Shown here: positions 50,540-58,257 of the stretch, piece after piece
Position numbering within the stretch: the first letter of the stretch is position 1
Layout: each line of letters begins with the position of its first letter
Assembly (NCBI GenBank): GCA_033856175.1
Contig: JAWVFK010000012.1
Location: forward strand, 1-64,000
From: JAWVFK01 sp033856175
GTDB taxonomy: Bacteria > Actinomycetota > Thermoleophilia > Solirubrobacterales > 70-9
DNA: 64,000 bases
Reading direction: 5' to 3'
The notes under the pieces: generated by a model
What the model was told of the DNA's origin: nothing
The model's input: the letters and a program-made list of their open reading frames with translations, nothing else
Databases searched by the model: none
Translations under genes and position numbers: made by a program

Positions 50540-51852
50540 GCCTCCGGGACCGGCTTCGCTCCGAGCGCGGCATGGCCGTCCCGTCGGTGATGATGCTCGT
50601 CGTCGTCGGCCTCGGCTTCGGCTCCGCAGCTCTCGTTTCGTCGGTTTCCTCGCAGAGCTCGACGACCCGCGACTCGCGGATCAAGGGCTCGATCGCCGCG
50701 GCAGACGCCGGCCTCGATCGCGCGATCTATCGCGAGAACAAGATCCTCACGACCACCTCGCTGCCCTGTGTTTTGATGGGCGTGGGTGGCAGCCTGATCA
50801 AGGGCGTGGCATCCGGCGACGGCTGGTGTCCCGCGGTCACGGGCAGCGTCGGCACGACGACCTATTCCTACCGCGTCAAGCCCTGGACCCTGGTCACGCT
50901 GCTCGGCCGCCAGGGCCGCCAGGTCACGATCGTCTCGACCGGAACGGCCAACGGCATCAGCCGGCGGATCAGCGAGACGGCCTTCTCGCCGCTGGGTGCG
51001 CAGGTCTTCGGTAGCGAGGGCGTGATCGGCAAGGACGGGATCACGATGAACGGCAACGCCAACACGAACGTGGCGATGGGGACCGATGGCAACATCACCG
51101 CGAGTGGCAACGCGACGATCTGCAACAACGCTCGCCACGGGCCCAACAAGACGATCACCTACACCGGCAACGCCCACCAGTGCCCCGGCTACAGCGTCAC
51201 GACGGGGACCGTGTCGCTGCCGAATCCGGATCAGAGCGACGCCCTCGCCAACAGCTCGACGAGCCGCTTCTTCACCAGCGATCCCAAGACGGGCAACGTC
51301 AGCTGGGACGCGGCGACGCGCAGCCTCAGCATGTCCGGCAACTCGACGCTGACGCTGGGCGGCTCGAGCTACAGCCTCTGCTCGCTGAGCATGTCGGGCA
51401 ACAGCACCCTCTACATGGCGGCCGGCGCCAAGGTCCAGATCTTCTTCGACACTCCCGAGAGCTGCAACCTCTCCGGCTCTCAGATCGACCTCTCGGGCAA
51501 CTCTGCCGTCACGAGCACCGCCTACAACCCGGCGCTCGGCAACTTCGACCTGCCGGGCTTCTTCCTGATGGGCTCGGACACGATCTCGACATCGGTGAGC
51601 ATCACCGGAAACGGCGGCACTGACGAGTTCCTCCTCTACGGGCCTCGCACCGACATCAGTCTCTCGGGCAACGGCTCGATGACCTACGTCGGCGCCGTGG
51701 CCGGCAAGACCGTGTCGATGAGCGGCAACGCCTCGATCACCTCGAACGCCGGAATGCCCCCGCCGATCATCCCCACGATGCTGCTCTACGGCCGTCAGCG
51801 CTACGTCGAGTGCACCGGCGCCACGGGAACGCCACCCGATGCCAACTGCTGA
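50536..51852 (+). CDS. PilX-like pilus assembly protein with repeated SGN motifs
   Basis: 438 residues. The N-terminus LRSERGMAVPSVMMLVVVGL has a Gly-Met prepilin-type junction and hydrophobic helix but no Glu at +5, like minor PilX-type pilins. The remaining part is rich in Asn/Ser/Thr and repeats a motif of the type MSGNST/MSGNAS/LSGNGS (for example ITMNGNAN, SLSMSGNSTLTL, VSMSGNASIT). That suggests a right-handed beta-helix or similar stacked fold exposed outside. Known in part as a DUF7305-like domain. Co-transcribed with pilT1 and probably part of the pilus tip or adhesion. Confidence 0.7.
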   Translation: MSLRDRLRSERGMAVPSVMMLVVVGLGFGSAALVSSVSSQSSTTRDSRIKGSIAAADAGLDRAIYRENKILTTTSLPCVLMGVGGSLIKGVASGDGWCPAVTGSVGTTTYSYRVKPWTLVTLLGRQGRQVTIVSTGTANGISRRISETAFSPLGAQVFGSEGVIGKDGITMNGNANTNVAMGTDGNITASGNATICNNARHGPNKTITYTGNAHQCPGYSVTTGTVSLPNPDQSDALANSSTSRFFTSDPKTGNVSWDAATRSLSMSGNSTLTLGGSSYSLCSLSMSGNSTLYMAAGAKVQIFFDTPESCNLSGSQIDLSGNSAVTSTAYNPALGNFDLPGFFLMGSDTISTSVSITGNGGTDEFLLYGPRTDISLSGNGSMTYVGAVAGKTVSMSGNASITSNAGMPPPIIPTMLLYGRQRYVECTGATGTPPDANC

Positions 51853-51898
51853 CGGTGCTCAAGCTTTTTGTCGCTTCTGTCGAGCAACCAGGTAACCG

Positions 51899-52504
51899 AT
51901 GCGCAAGGCACTGAACGAGAACCCCGCTGTCCAGATCGCCCTGATCGGCGTCCTGCTCGCCGTTGGCGCGCTCTTCCTGATGATGCGCGGCGGCGGTGGC
52001 TCGGCCAAGCCGCCGAGCGCACCAGCCGCGCAGGCGCCGGCGCCGGCTTCTGCGGGAGCCTCGGCCAGCGGCGCCACCGCAACGACCGCGGCCCCCGCGC
52101 CCGTCAGCACATCGGTGACGGCGCCGAGCTCCGGCTTCGAGGCGGGCCCCGGATTGCCGCGGCGAGTCCTCGCCTCCTACCGGGCCGACGACGTGGTCGT
52201 TGTCCTGGTCACACGCGACGGAGGCATCGACGACGAGCTCGTCCGCGGCTCGGCCGCCAGCCTTCGCAGCACGCCGGGAGTTTCGCTCTTCGTCACCGAT
52301 TCGCGCCACGTCGCCCGCTACTCGAGCATCACCCAGGGCGTGGCCGTCGATCGCACACCGGCGTTGATCGTGATCAAGCCACAGCGGCTCAGCAACGGCG
52401 TGCCGCAGGCCGAGGTCAAGTACGGCTTCCGCAGCGCTCGCAGCATCGCCCAGGCCGTGCGCGACGCGGCCTACAGCGGCCCCGAGCGCTCCTACGACCC
52501 CTAG
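51899..52504 (+). CDS. Membrane-anchored thioredoxin-like protein of the pilus operon
   Basis: 201 residues. Cytoplasmic tip, one transmembrane helix (VQIALIGVLLAVGALFLMM), Ala/Pro-rich linker of about 60 residues and an extracytoplasmic domain of about 100. The latter has thioredoxin-like strands (DDVVVVLVTRDGGIDDELV, PALIVIKPQRLS) but no CxxC. A redox role is therefore unlikely and a structural one is more likely. AGGTAA precedes the ATG. Its place between the PilX-like gene and pilB implies a pilus role. Confidence 0.65.
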   Translation: MRKALNENPAVQIALIGVLLAVGALFLMMRGGGGSAKPPSAPAAQAPAPASAGASASGATATTAAPAPVSTSVTAPSSGFEAGPGLPRRVLASYRADDVVVVLVTRDGGIDDELVRGSAASLRSTPGVSLFVTDSRHVARYSSITQGVAVDRTPALIVIKPQRLSNGVPQAEVKYGFRSARSIAQAVRDAAYSGPERSYDP

Positions 52505-52561
52505 GCCCAGGCCCGCTCCCCTACGCCCAGCAGCGCCCGCGCCTCAAGCGCTTTGGCGGCG

Positions 52562-54379
52562 ATGCCGATGAGTGAGCCACCCGACCACGTAGAGGACAAA
52601 TTGACGTCGTCCGATCGTCCACGACATCTGAGGCCCGTCTCGCAGGGCCAGGCAGCAGCCAATGAGCTCCCCCAGGAGGGGATCCCCGGCCTGACGCCGC
52701 CGCGCCAGCGCGGCGGCTCGAATCGCTTCATCACAGACGTCATCGTCGAGCTGGGCTACGCGTCGCCGGAGACGGTCGAGCGCGTCATCGGCGCCGCCCG
52801 CAACGCCGGCCGCCCGCCGGAGGAGCTGCTCCTCGACGAGTCGGTCATCGACGCCGACCAGCTCGCTCGCGCCACCGCCGAGCGCTACGGCCTCGACCAC
52901 GTCGACCTCGCCGAGTACCAGATCGACATGGCCGCGGCCAACCTGGTCTCGGTCGCGGCGGCGCGTCGCCATGCGGCGATCCCGATCGGTTACGCCGGCG
53001 ACGAGAAGCTGCTCGTTGCCGTCGCCGACCCCGCCAACGTCCTCGCCCTCGACGACATCCAGATGGCGACCGGCCTCGACTGCGAGGCGGCCGTCGCCTC
53101 ACTCGAGGACATCGGCGACCTCCTCGGCCGCCTCAGCACCCTCCAGAGCGCCGTCCACGAGGCCGTCGAGACGACCGACGACGAGGAAGAGCTAGCCCAG
53201 CTGACCGACCTGCGGGCCTCGGCCGAGGACGCGCCGGTGATCAAGCTCGTCTACAGCGTGCTCGGCCAGGCGGTCAACGAGGGCGCTTCCGACATCCACT
53301 TCGAGCCCCAGGAGGACGAGCTGCGGGTGCGCTTCCGCGTCGATGGCGTGCTCTACGAGGCGGCGCGCGTGCCCAACCGCATGGTCCAGGGCGTCGTCTC
53401 CCGCGTCAAGATCATGAGCGACCTCGACATCGCCGAGAAGCGCGTTCCCCAGGACGGCCGCGTCGGCGTCGAGGTCGACGGCCGCCGCATCGACCTGCGC
53501 GTGACGACGCTGCCGACCCAGCGCGGTGAGGGCGTGACGATCCGCATCCTCGACAGGGATACGGCGATGCTGAGCCTCGATGACCTCGGCATGGACGGGG
53601 TCGCCCGCGAGCGCTTCGAGCACTCCTTCCGCCAGGCCTACGGCGCCGTCCTCGTCACCGGGCCGACCGGCTCGGGCAAGTCGACGACGCTCTACGCGGC
53701 GATCGACCTGCTGAACCAGGTCGAGAAGAAGATCATCACGATCGAGGACCCGGTCGAGTATCGCGTCGCCGGCGTCAACCAGATGAACGTTCAGCGCAAG
53801 GCCGGCCTGACCTTCGCCAATGGGCTGCGCTCGATCCTCCGCGCCGACCCCGACATCATCATGGTCGGCGAGATCCGCGACGCCGAGACGGCGCGGATCT
53901 CGATCGAGGCGGCGCTGACGGGCCACATGGTGCTGACGACGCTGCACACCAACGACGCCCCGGGCGCGATCACGCGGCTGACCGAGATGGGCGTCGAGCC
54001 CTTCCTGACCGCATCGGCGGTCGACTGCATCGTCGCCCAGCGCCTGGCGCGCCGGCTCTGCACGCACTGCAAGCGGCGGGTCGTGCTCTCGCAGGCCTCG
54101 CTGGTCGAGTCCGGCTTCCGCGTCGGCGCCGACGTCGAGGCCTACGAGCCGGTCGGCTGCGGCCGCTGCAACTCGAGCGGCTACCGCGGCCGCGTAGGCA
54201 TCTACTCGGTGCTGGTCATGACCGAGCGGATCAAGGAGATGACCGTCGCCCGCGCATCCGAGGCGGAGATCGAAGCCGTGGCCCGCGAGGAGGGCCTGCT
54301 CAGCCTGCGCGAGGACGGCTTCAGCAAGATCCGCGCCGGCCTGACCAGCATCGAGGAGATCGTTCGTGTCTCCACATAG
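52562..54379 (+). CDS. pilB: Type IV pilus assembly ATPase PilB
   Basis: About 605 residues; TTG 52553 and ATG 52568 are alternative starts. N-terminal domain of about 120 residues with two MshEN-like helical units (RFITDVIVELGYASPETVER and PEELLLDESVIDADQLARAT). Motor domain: Walker A VTGPTGSGKSTTLYAAIDLL, Asp box IEDPVEYRVAG, Walker B RADPDIIMVGEIRDAETARI, His box TTLHTNDAPGAI. The zinc-binding CTHCKRR ... CGRCNSSG knuckle completes the GspE/PilB signature. It powers pilus extension. Confidence 0.94.
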   Translation: MPMSEPPDHVEDKLTSSDRPRHLRPVSQGQAAANELPQEGIPGLTPPRQRGGSNRFITDVIVELGYASPETVERVIGAARNAGRPPEELLLDESVIDADQLARATAERYGLDHVDLAEYQIDMAAANLVSVAAARRHAAIPIGYAGDEKLLVAVADPANVLALDDIQMATGLDCEAAVASLEDIGDLLGRLSTLQSAVHEAVETTDDEEELAQLTDLRASAEDAPVIKLVYSVLGQAVNEGASDIHFEPQEDELRVRFRVDGVLYEAARVPNRMVQGVVSRVKIMSDLDIAEKRVPQDGRVGVEVDGRRIDLRVTTLPTQRGEGVTIRILDRDTAMLSLDDLGMDGVARERFEHSFRQAYGAVLVTGPTGSGKSTTLYAAIDLLNQVEKKIITIEDPVEYRVAGVNQMNVQRKAGLTFANGLRSILRADPDIIMVGEIRDAETARISIEAALTGHMVLTTLHTNDAPGAITRLTEMGVEPFLTASAVDCIVAQRLARRLCTHCKRRVVLSQASLVESGFRVGADVEAYEPVGCGRCNSSGYRGRVGIYSVLVMTERIKEMTVARASEAEIEAVAREEGLLSLREDGFSKIRAGLTSIEEIVRVST

Positions 54380-54439
54380 CGCCTCGCCGTGTCCATCCGG
54401 CTCAAGCGATCGGCGCCAGCGGCCGATGCGTTGTCCTAG

Positions 54440-55534
54440 ATGAGCTTCGACTTCGCCAACGTCCTCACGAAGATGGTCGAGGAGCGCGCCTCCGACGTCC
54501 ACCTCAGCCCCGGCATGCCGCCGGCGCTGCGGGTCCGCGGGCGCATCGTCCCGCTCGACGGCTATGCCGTCCTCAGCGCCCAGGACACCCGCGACATCGT
54601 CTACGGCATCCTCAACTCCGACCAGCGCAAGCGCTTCGAGAACCACCTCCAGATCGACTTCGCCTACTCGATCCCGGGCGTCGCTCGCTTCCGCGTCAAC
54701 TGCTTCTTCCAGCGCGGCGCGATCAGCGCCGCCTTCCGGCTGATCCCGACCGACATCTCGAGCCTCGAGGATCTCGGCCTGCCACAGGTCGTCGAGGAGT
54801 TCACCCGCAAGCCGCGCGGCTTCGTCCTCGTCACCGGCCCGACCGGCTCCGGCAAGTCAACCTCGCTGGCCTCGATGATCGACCTGATCAATCGCGACCG
54901 CGAGGAACACATCCTGACGATCGAGGACCCGATCGAGTTCCTCCACATGCACAAGAAGTGCATCGTCAACCAGCGCGAGATCGGCGCCGACGCCGTGGAC
55001 TTCCCGCTGGCGCTGAAGGCGGCCCTGCGCGAGGACCCGGACGTGATCCTCGTCGGCGAGATGCGCGACCTCGAGACGATCTCGACAGCGCTGACCGCGG
55101 CTGAGACCGGCCACCTCGTCTTCGCCACCCTCCACACCCAGTCGACCTCGCAGACGGTCGACCGCATCATCGACGTCTTCCCGCCGCACCAGCAGCAGCA
55201 GGTGCGGATGCAGCTCTCGATCGCCCTCCAGGGGATCATCACCCAGCAGCTGCTGCCGACCGCCGACGGCTCCGGGCGTGTCGTCGCCTGTGAGGTCCTG
55301 ATGCCGACGCCGGCGGTTCGCAACCTGATCCGCGAGGGCAAGACCCACCAGATCTACTCGGCCATCCAGACCTCGGGCTCGATCGGCATGCAGACGATGG
55401 ACTCTCACCTCGCCCAGCTGGTCAGGATGGGCAAGATCACCAAGTCCCTGGCCGAGCAGCGAGCCGCCGTCCCCGAGGAGCTCAAGCGCCTGCTGGGCGG
55501 GGGCCTGGCCGAAGCGGCGCCGCGCGCCGCCTAA
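54440..55534 (+). CDS. pilT: Type IV pilus retraction ATPase, PilT paralogue 2
   Basis: 364 residues. N-terminal RASDVHLSPGMPPALRVRGR, Walker A VTGPTGSGKSTSLASMIDLI, Asp box TIEDPIEFLHMH, Walker B REDPDVILVGEMRDLETIST, His box ATLHTQSTSQTVDRIIDVFP. Near the C-terminus AVRNLIREGK keeps the AIRNLIRE-type retraction motif. Two retraction motors in one locus suggest distinct retraction modes. It lies between pilB and pilC. Confidence 0.94.
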   Translation: MSFDFANVLTKMVEERASDVHLSPGMPPALRVRGRIVPLDGYAVLSAQDTRDIVYGILNSDQRKRFENHLQIDFAYSIPGVARFRVNCFFQRGAISAAFRLIPTDISSLEDLGLPQVVEEFTRKPRGFVLVTGPTGSGKSTSLASMIDLINRDREEHILTIEDPIEFLHMHKKCIVNQREIGADAVDFPLALKAALREDPDVILVGEMRDLETISTALTAAETGHLVFATLHTQSTSQTVDRIIDVFPPHQQQQVRMQLSIALQGIITQQLLPTADGSGRVVACEVLMPTPAVRNLIREGKTHQIYSAIQTSGSIGMQTMDSHLAQLVRMGKITKSLAEQRAAVPEELKRLLGGGLAEAAPRAA

Positions 55535-55547
55535 CGGAGGCCTGGAG

Positions 55548-56783
55548 ATGAGCACCTACGCCTTTCGCGCCGTCGACGTCGCCGGAGTCCCCTCGCGGGG
55601 CGAGGTCGAGGCCTCGACCAAGGCCCACGTCTCCGACCAGCTGCGCCAGCGCGGCCTGATCGTCCTCGACATCTCCGAGGAGCGCGAGTCGTTCAAGCTC
55701 GAGGAGCTGATCAAGCGCTTCAAGGGCGTCGGCATGCGAGACCTGGCGATCTTCTCGCGCCAGTTCGCCACGCTCATCGCCGCGGGAATGCCGATGCTGC
55801 GCACCCTCTACACGCTCGAGGACCAGACCGAGGACGAGATGCTCAAGGAGGCGATCGCCGGCGTCCGCCAGGACGTCGAGGCAGGCAGCTCGCTCGCCGC
55901 GGCGATGGAGCGCCAGCCCAACATCTTCGACCGCCTGTACCGGGCGATGGTCCGCTCGGGTGAGAGCTCCGGCCGGCTCGAGGAGGCGCTCGAACGCGTT
56001 GCCTTCCAGCTCGAGAAGCTCGACGCGCTGCGTCGCCAGGTCCGTTCGGCGATGGTCTACCCGGCCTTCGTCTTCAGCTTCGCGGTCCTGGCGATGGCTG
56101 CGGTGGTCGCCTTCATCGTCCCCGTCTTCGCCGGCATCTACGAGCAGATCGCCGCCGACAACCCCGGCGAGAGCGCCCAGCTGCCGTTCATCAGCCGGAT
56201 CACCGTCGGGATCTCGCACGGGTTGACGAGCTACTGGTACGCGATCATCGTCGGCCTGATCGCCGGCGGTGTCGCCTTCTTCCAGTGGAAGAAGACCGAT
56301 CGCGGTCGCCAGCGCTGGGACCGCCTCAAGCTGAGACTGCCGGCGAAGATCGGCGACGTGATCCAGAAGGTCGCGCTGGCGCGCTGGTCGCGGACCTTCT
56401 CCGGCGCGGTCGCCTCCGGCGTGCCGATCCTGCAGTCGATTCAGATCACCGGCCAGACGTCGGGCAACACGGTGATCGAGGAGGCGATGGCAGAGGTCTA
56501 CGAGTCGGTCCGCCAGGGCGGCTCGATCGTGGCGCCGATCGAGCGCAACCCGATCTTTCCGCCGATGGTCGCGCACATGGTCGCCGTCGGCGAGGACACC
56601 GGCCAGCTCGAGCAGATGCTGTCGAAGATCGCCGACTTCTACGAGGCCGAGGTCGACGCCAAGGTCAAGGCGCTGACCTCGCTGCTCGAGCCGTTGATGA
56701 TCATGTTCGTCGGCGGTGTCGTCGGCTTCATCGTCATCTCGATGTACATGCCGATCTTCACGCTCTACGACAAGATCCGCTGA
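55548..56783 (+). CDS. pilC: Type IV pilus inner-membrane platform protein PilC
   Basis: 411 residues, normal length, with GGAGG upstream of the ATG. Two homologous cytoplasmic T2SF domains (first around FSRQFATLIAAGMPMLRTLY, second around RWSRTFSGAVASGVPILQSI). Transmembrane helices are at VYPAFVFSFAVLAMAAVVAF, YWYAIIVGLIAGGVAFF and near the C-terminus PLMIMFVGGVVGFIVISMYM. It couples the ATPases to pilin insertion and extraction. Confidence 0.95.
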   Translation: MSTYAFRAVDVAGVPSRGEVEASTKAHVSDQLRQRGLIVLDISEERESFKLEELIKRFKGVGMRDLAIFSRQFATLIAAGMPMLRTLYTLEDQTEDEMLKEAIAGVRQDVEAGSSLAAAMERQPNIFDRLYRAMVRSGESSGRLEEALERVAFQLEKLDALRRQVRSAMVYPAFVFSFAVLAMAAVVAFIVPVFAGIYEQIAADNPGESAQLPFISRITVGISHGLTSYWYAIIVGLIAGGVAFFQWKKTDRGRQRWDRLKLRLPAKIGDVIQKVALARWSRTFSGAVASGVPILQSIQITGQTSGNTVIEEAMAEVYESVRQGGSIVAPIERNPIFPPMVAHMVAVGEDTGQLEQMLSKIADFYEAEVDAKVKALTSLLEPLMIMFVGGVVGFIVISMYMPIFTLYDKIR

Positions 56784-56963
56784 GCCACTTCGCGCCGCGT
56801 ACCGGCGCTCCGCCCAGTAGCACGGTGTTGCCCCTCGGCGACGGCTCGCCGGACGGATGTCGCAGGCACAGCCGAAGCGAGATTCGGGCAAATTTTGCCG
56901 GTTGCCCTCAAGCAATCGGCTCCCACGCCCGATAGGCCCTACGTAAAGGCAAAGAAGCCAGAA

Positions 56964-57051
56964 GCTTCGGTGCAAAAGGCAAATCCGTCGTGAGGCGGAG
57001 ACGCAAAGCCAACGGGGCTCCCACGGGAGCCGGCCGGGTTACCACCGGGGT
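56964..57051 (+). ncRNA. Cyclic-di-GMP-I (GEMM-I) riboswitch aptamer
   Basis: The conserved core of the class I c-di-GMP riboswitch is present in order: AAAAGGCAAA (56974-56983), stem TCCGTC-GTGA-GGCGGA with a GNRA tetraloop (56984-56999), GACGCAAAGCC (57000-57010), a third stem GGCTCC/GGAGCC (57016-57032) and CCGGGTTACC (57034-57043). The closing stem pairs 56964-56972 (ending CGGTG) with 57043-57051 (starting CACCG), nine pairs with three G-T wobbles. It lies about 55 bases before the pilA ATG and should control it in response to c-di-GMP. Whether it acts as an ON or OFF switch cannot be told from sequence. Confidence 0.93.
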
Positions 57052-57061
57052 CTCATCAGAC

Positions 57062-57104
57062 GACTCGTGGGCGCTACGGGGCTCTGGCAACAAAAAGGAG
57101 AGTC
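57062..57104 (+). promoter_or_regulatory. Possible expression platform of the riboswitch: stem masking the pilA ribosome binding site
   Basis: GACTC (57062-57066) can pair with GAGTC (57100-57104), the end of the AAGGAG (57095-57100) Shine-Dalgarno region just before ATG 57107. No terminator hairpin with T run was found, so translational control is more likely (inference). Confidence 0.4.
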
Positions 57105-57106
57105 AC

Positions 57107-57553
57107 ATGTTGCAGAAGCTCCGAGAGAGGGCCGGCAGTGAGAAGGGCTTCACGCTTGTCGAGCTCCTCGTGGTCATGCTGATCCTCGGCCTGCTGGCCG
57201 CAATCGCGATCCCGTCCTTCTTCAACCAGAGGGACAAGGCAAAGGACGCGGATGCCAAGGCAGCCGTCCGGACAGCTCAAACCGCAATCGAGACGTACGC
57301 GACGGATAACAGCGGTCAGTACACCGGTGCTACCCCCGCGGCGCTACAGACCATCGAGCAGACGCTGAACAACGTCGGCGCGAACCTGACCGTTCCGGGC
57401 CCGACCGCCAACACCTACACGGTGTCGGTCCAGTCGGCGACCGGCAACGTGTTCAGCATCGTCCGGTCCAGCGGAGGCACGACGACACTCAGCTGCACCG
57501 TGGCGGACGCCACCAAGCGGGCTGGCTGTCCGACCGGCGGGATCTGGGGCTAA
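57107..57553 (+). CDS. pilA: Major type IV pilin PilA
   Basis: 148 residues from ATG 57107, preceded by AAGGAG. The prepilin leader (13 residues, MLQKLRERAGSEK, then Gly) ends at G/F: KGFTLVELLVVMLILGLLAA, with Glu at +5 and Pro 22 (AIPSF). The globular domain has AKAAVRTAQTAIETYATDNS and a C-terminal Cys pair (LSCTV / AGCPT) forming a D-loop. It is the pilus subunit, processed by the PilD encoded at 59698. It alone follows the c-di-GMP riboswitch. Confidence 0.95.
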   Translation: MLQKLRERAGSEKGFTLVELLVVMLILGLLAAIAIPSFFNQRDKAKDADAKAAVRTAQTAIETYATDNSGQYTGATPAALQTIEQTLNNVGANLTVPGPTANTYTVSVQSATGNVFSIVRSSGGTTTLSCTVADATKRAGCPTGGIWG

Positions 57554-57634
57554 GGCCCCAAGGGGGACTGCTTTGACCGTTTGGTCAAACCTGTCCAGCG
57601 AGTCGAAGGGCGGCGCCTACGGGCCCGCCCTTCG
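57546..57634 (+). other. Three successive hairpins between pilA and the next prepilin gene
   Basis: GGGGC-TAAG-GCCCC covers the pilA stop. TTTGACC-GTTT-GGTCAAA (57572-57589) encloses the next gene's TTG start. CGAAGGGCGG / CCGCCCTTCG (57604-57613 and 57625-57634) is a perfect 10-bp stem followed by TTT. Together they could trim or partly stop transcription after pilA, giving excess major pilin, and hold back translation of the minor pilin. Confidence 0.5.
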
Positions 57635-58256
57635 GCTCGTTTCCCTGCCGTTTCGCATCATTGGCCGGAGGCTCGGCACGGCCTGCCGGCTGTCGCCGCG
57701 GCGACTTGCCGGCGATCGCGGGCTGACCCTGATCGAGCTGCTCGTCGCCGCGACGATGTTCATCGCGCTGATGGCGGCCGTGGTTCCCCTGATGACGAAC
57801 GTCATCAACGATCAGCCGAAGATCAGCAAGGCGGCGGCGCGGATCTCCGAGGCCCGCGCGCTCACCGAGCGACTTGGCCGCGAGCTTCGTCAGGCCTACG
57901 CCGTCGACTCCGCCTCGGCGACCCAACTCGTCTTCCGCACCTACACGCGCGCCGCGACCTGCGGCGGCACGACGCTCCTGGCCGCGAGCGCAGCGCCGAC
58001 GCAGTGCCGGGTCACCTACAGCTGCGCCAGCGGCACCTGCACCCGCACCGAGCGCAACGCGGATGGCTCGGGAACGGCGGGGCCCGTGGAGCTCGTCAAC
58101 GGCCTCAACAGCAGCAACGTCTTCACCTACACGCCCAGCTCCAGCGCGCCCGAGTTCGTTCACCTGACGATCGTGATGCCGGGCCGCAGCTCGGGCAAGG
58201 ACGCGATCACGCTCGAAGACGGCTTCGCGCTCCGCAACGTCATCGTCCCCTCCTGA
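57573..58256 (+). CDS. Minor prepilin (PilW-like)
   Basis: 227 residues from TTG 57573, with AGGGGG eight bases before it. Only GTT/TTG-type starts exist upstream of the pilin helix. The prepilin site is GDRG/LTLIELLVAATM, with Glu at +5, after a leader of about 50 residues, unusually long. The later part has ARALTERLGRELRQAY and two Cys pairs. It is likely a minor pilin that primes assembly. Confidence 0.8.
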   Translation: MTVWSNLSSESKGGAYGPALRLVSLPFRIIGRRLGTACRLSPRRLAGDRGLTLIELLVAATMFIALMAAVVPLMTNVINDQPKISKAAARISEARALTERLGRELRQAYAVDSASATQLVFRTYTRAATCGGTTLLAASAAPTQCRVTYSCASGTCTRTERNADGSGTAGPVELVNGLNSSNVFTYTPSSSAPEFVHLTIVMPGRSSGKDAITLEDGFALRNVIVPS

Positions 58257-58257
58257 G

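Larger units (their letters stand above)
56784..57106. other. Long leader region upstream of pilA
   Basis: 323 bases without a gene. The first part (56784-56960) is GC-rich with several small symmetries, including GTACCGGCG at 56798-56806. The second part holds the c-di-GMP aptamer and the pilA ribosome binding site. Confidence 0.8.

Noticed and set aside
51899..52504. Disulfide oxidoreductase for pilins
   Set aside because: The thioredoxin-like domain lacks a CxxC motif.
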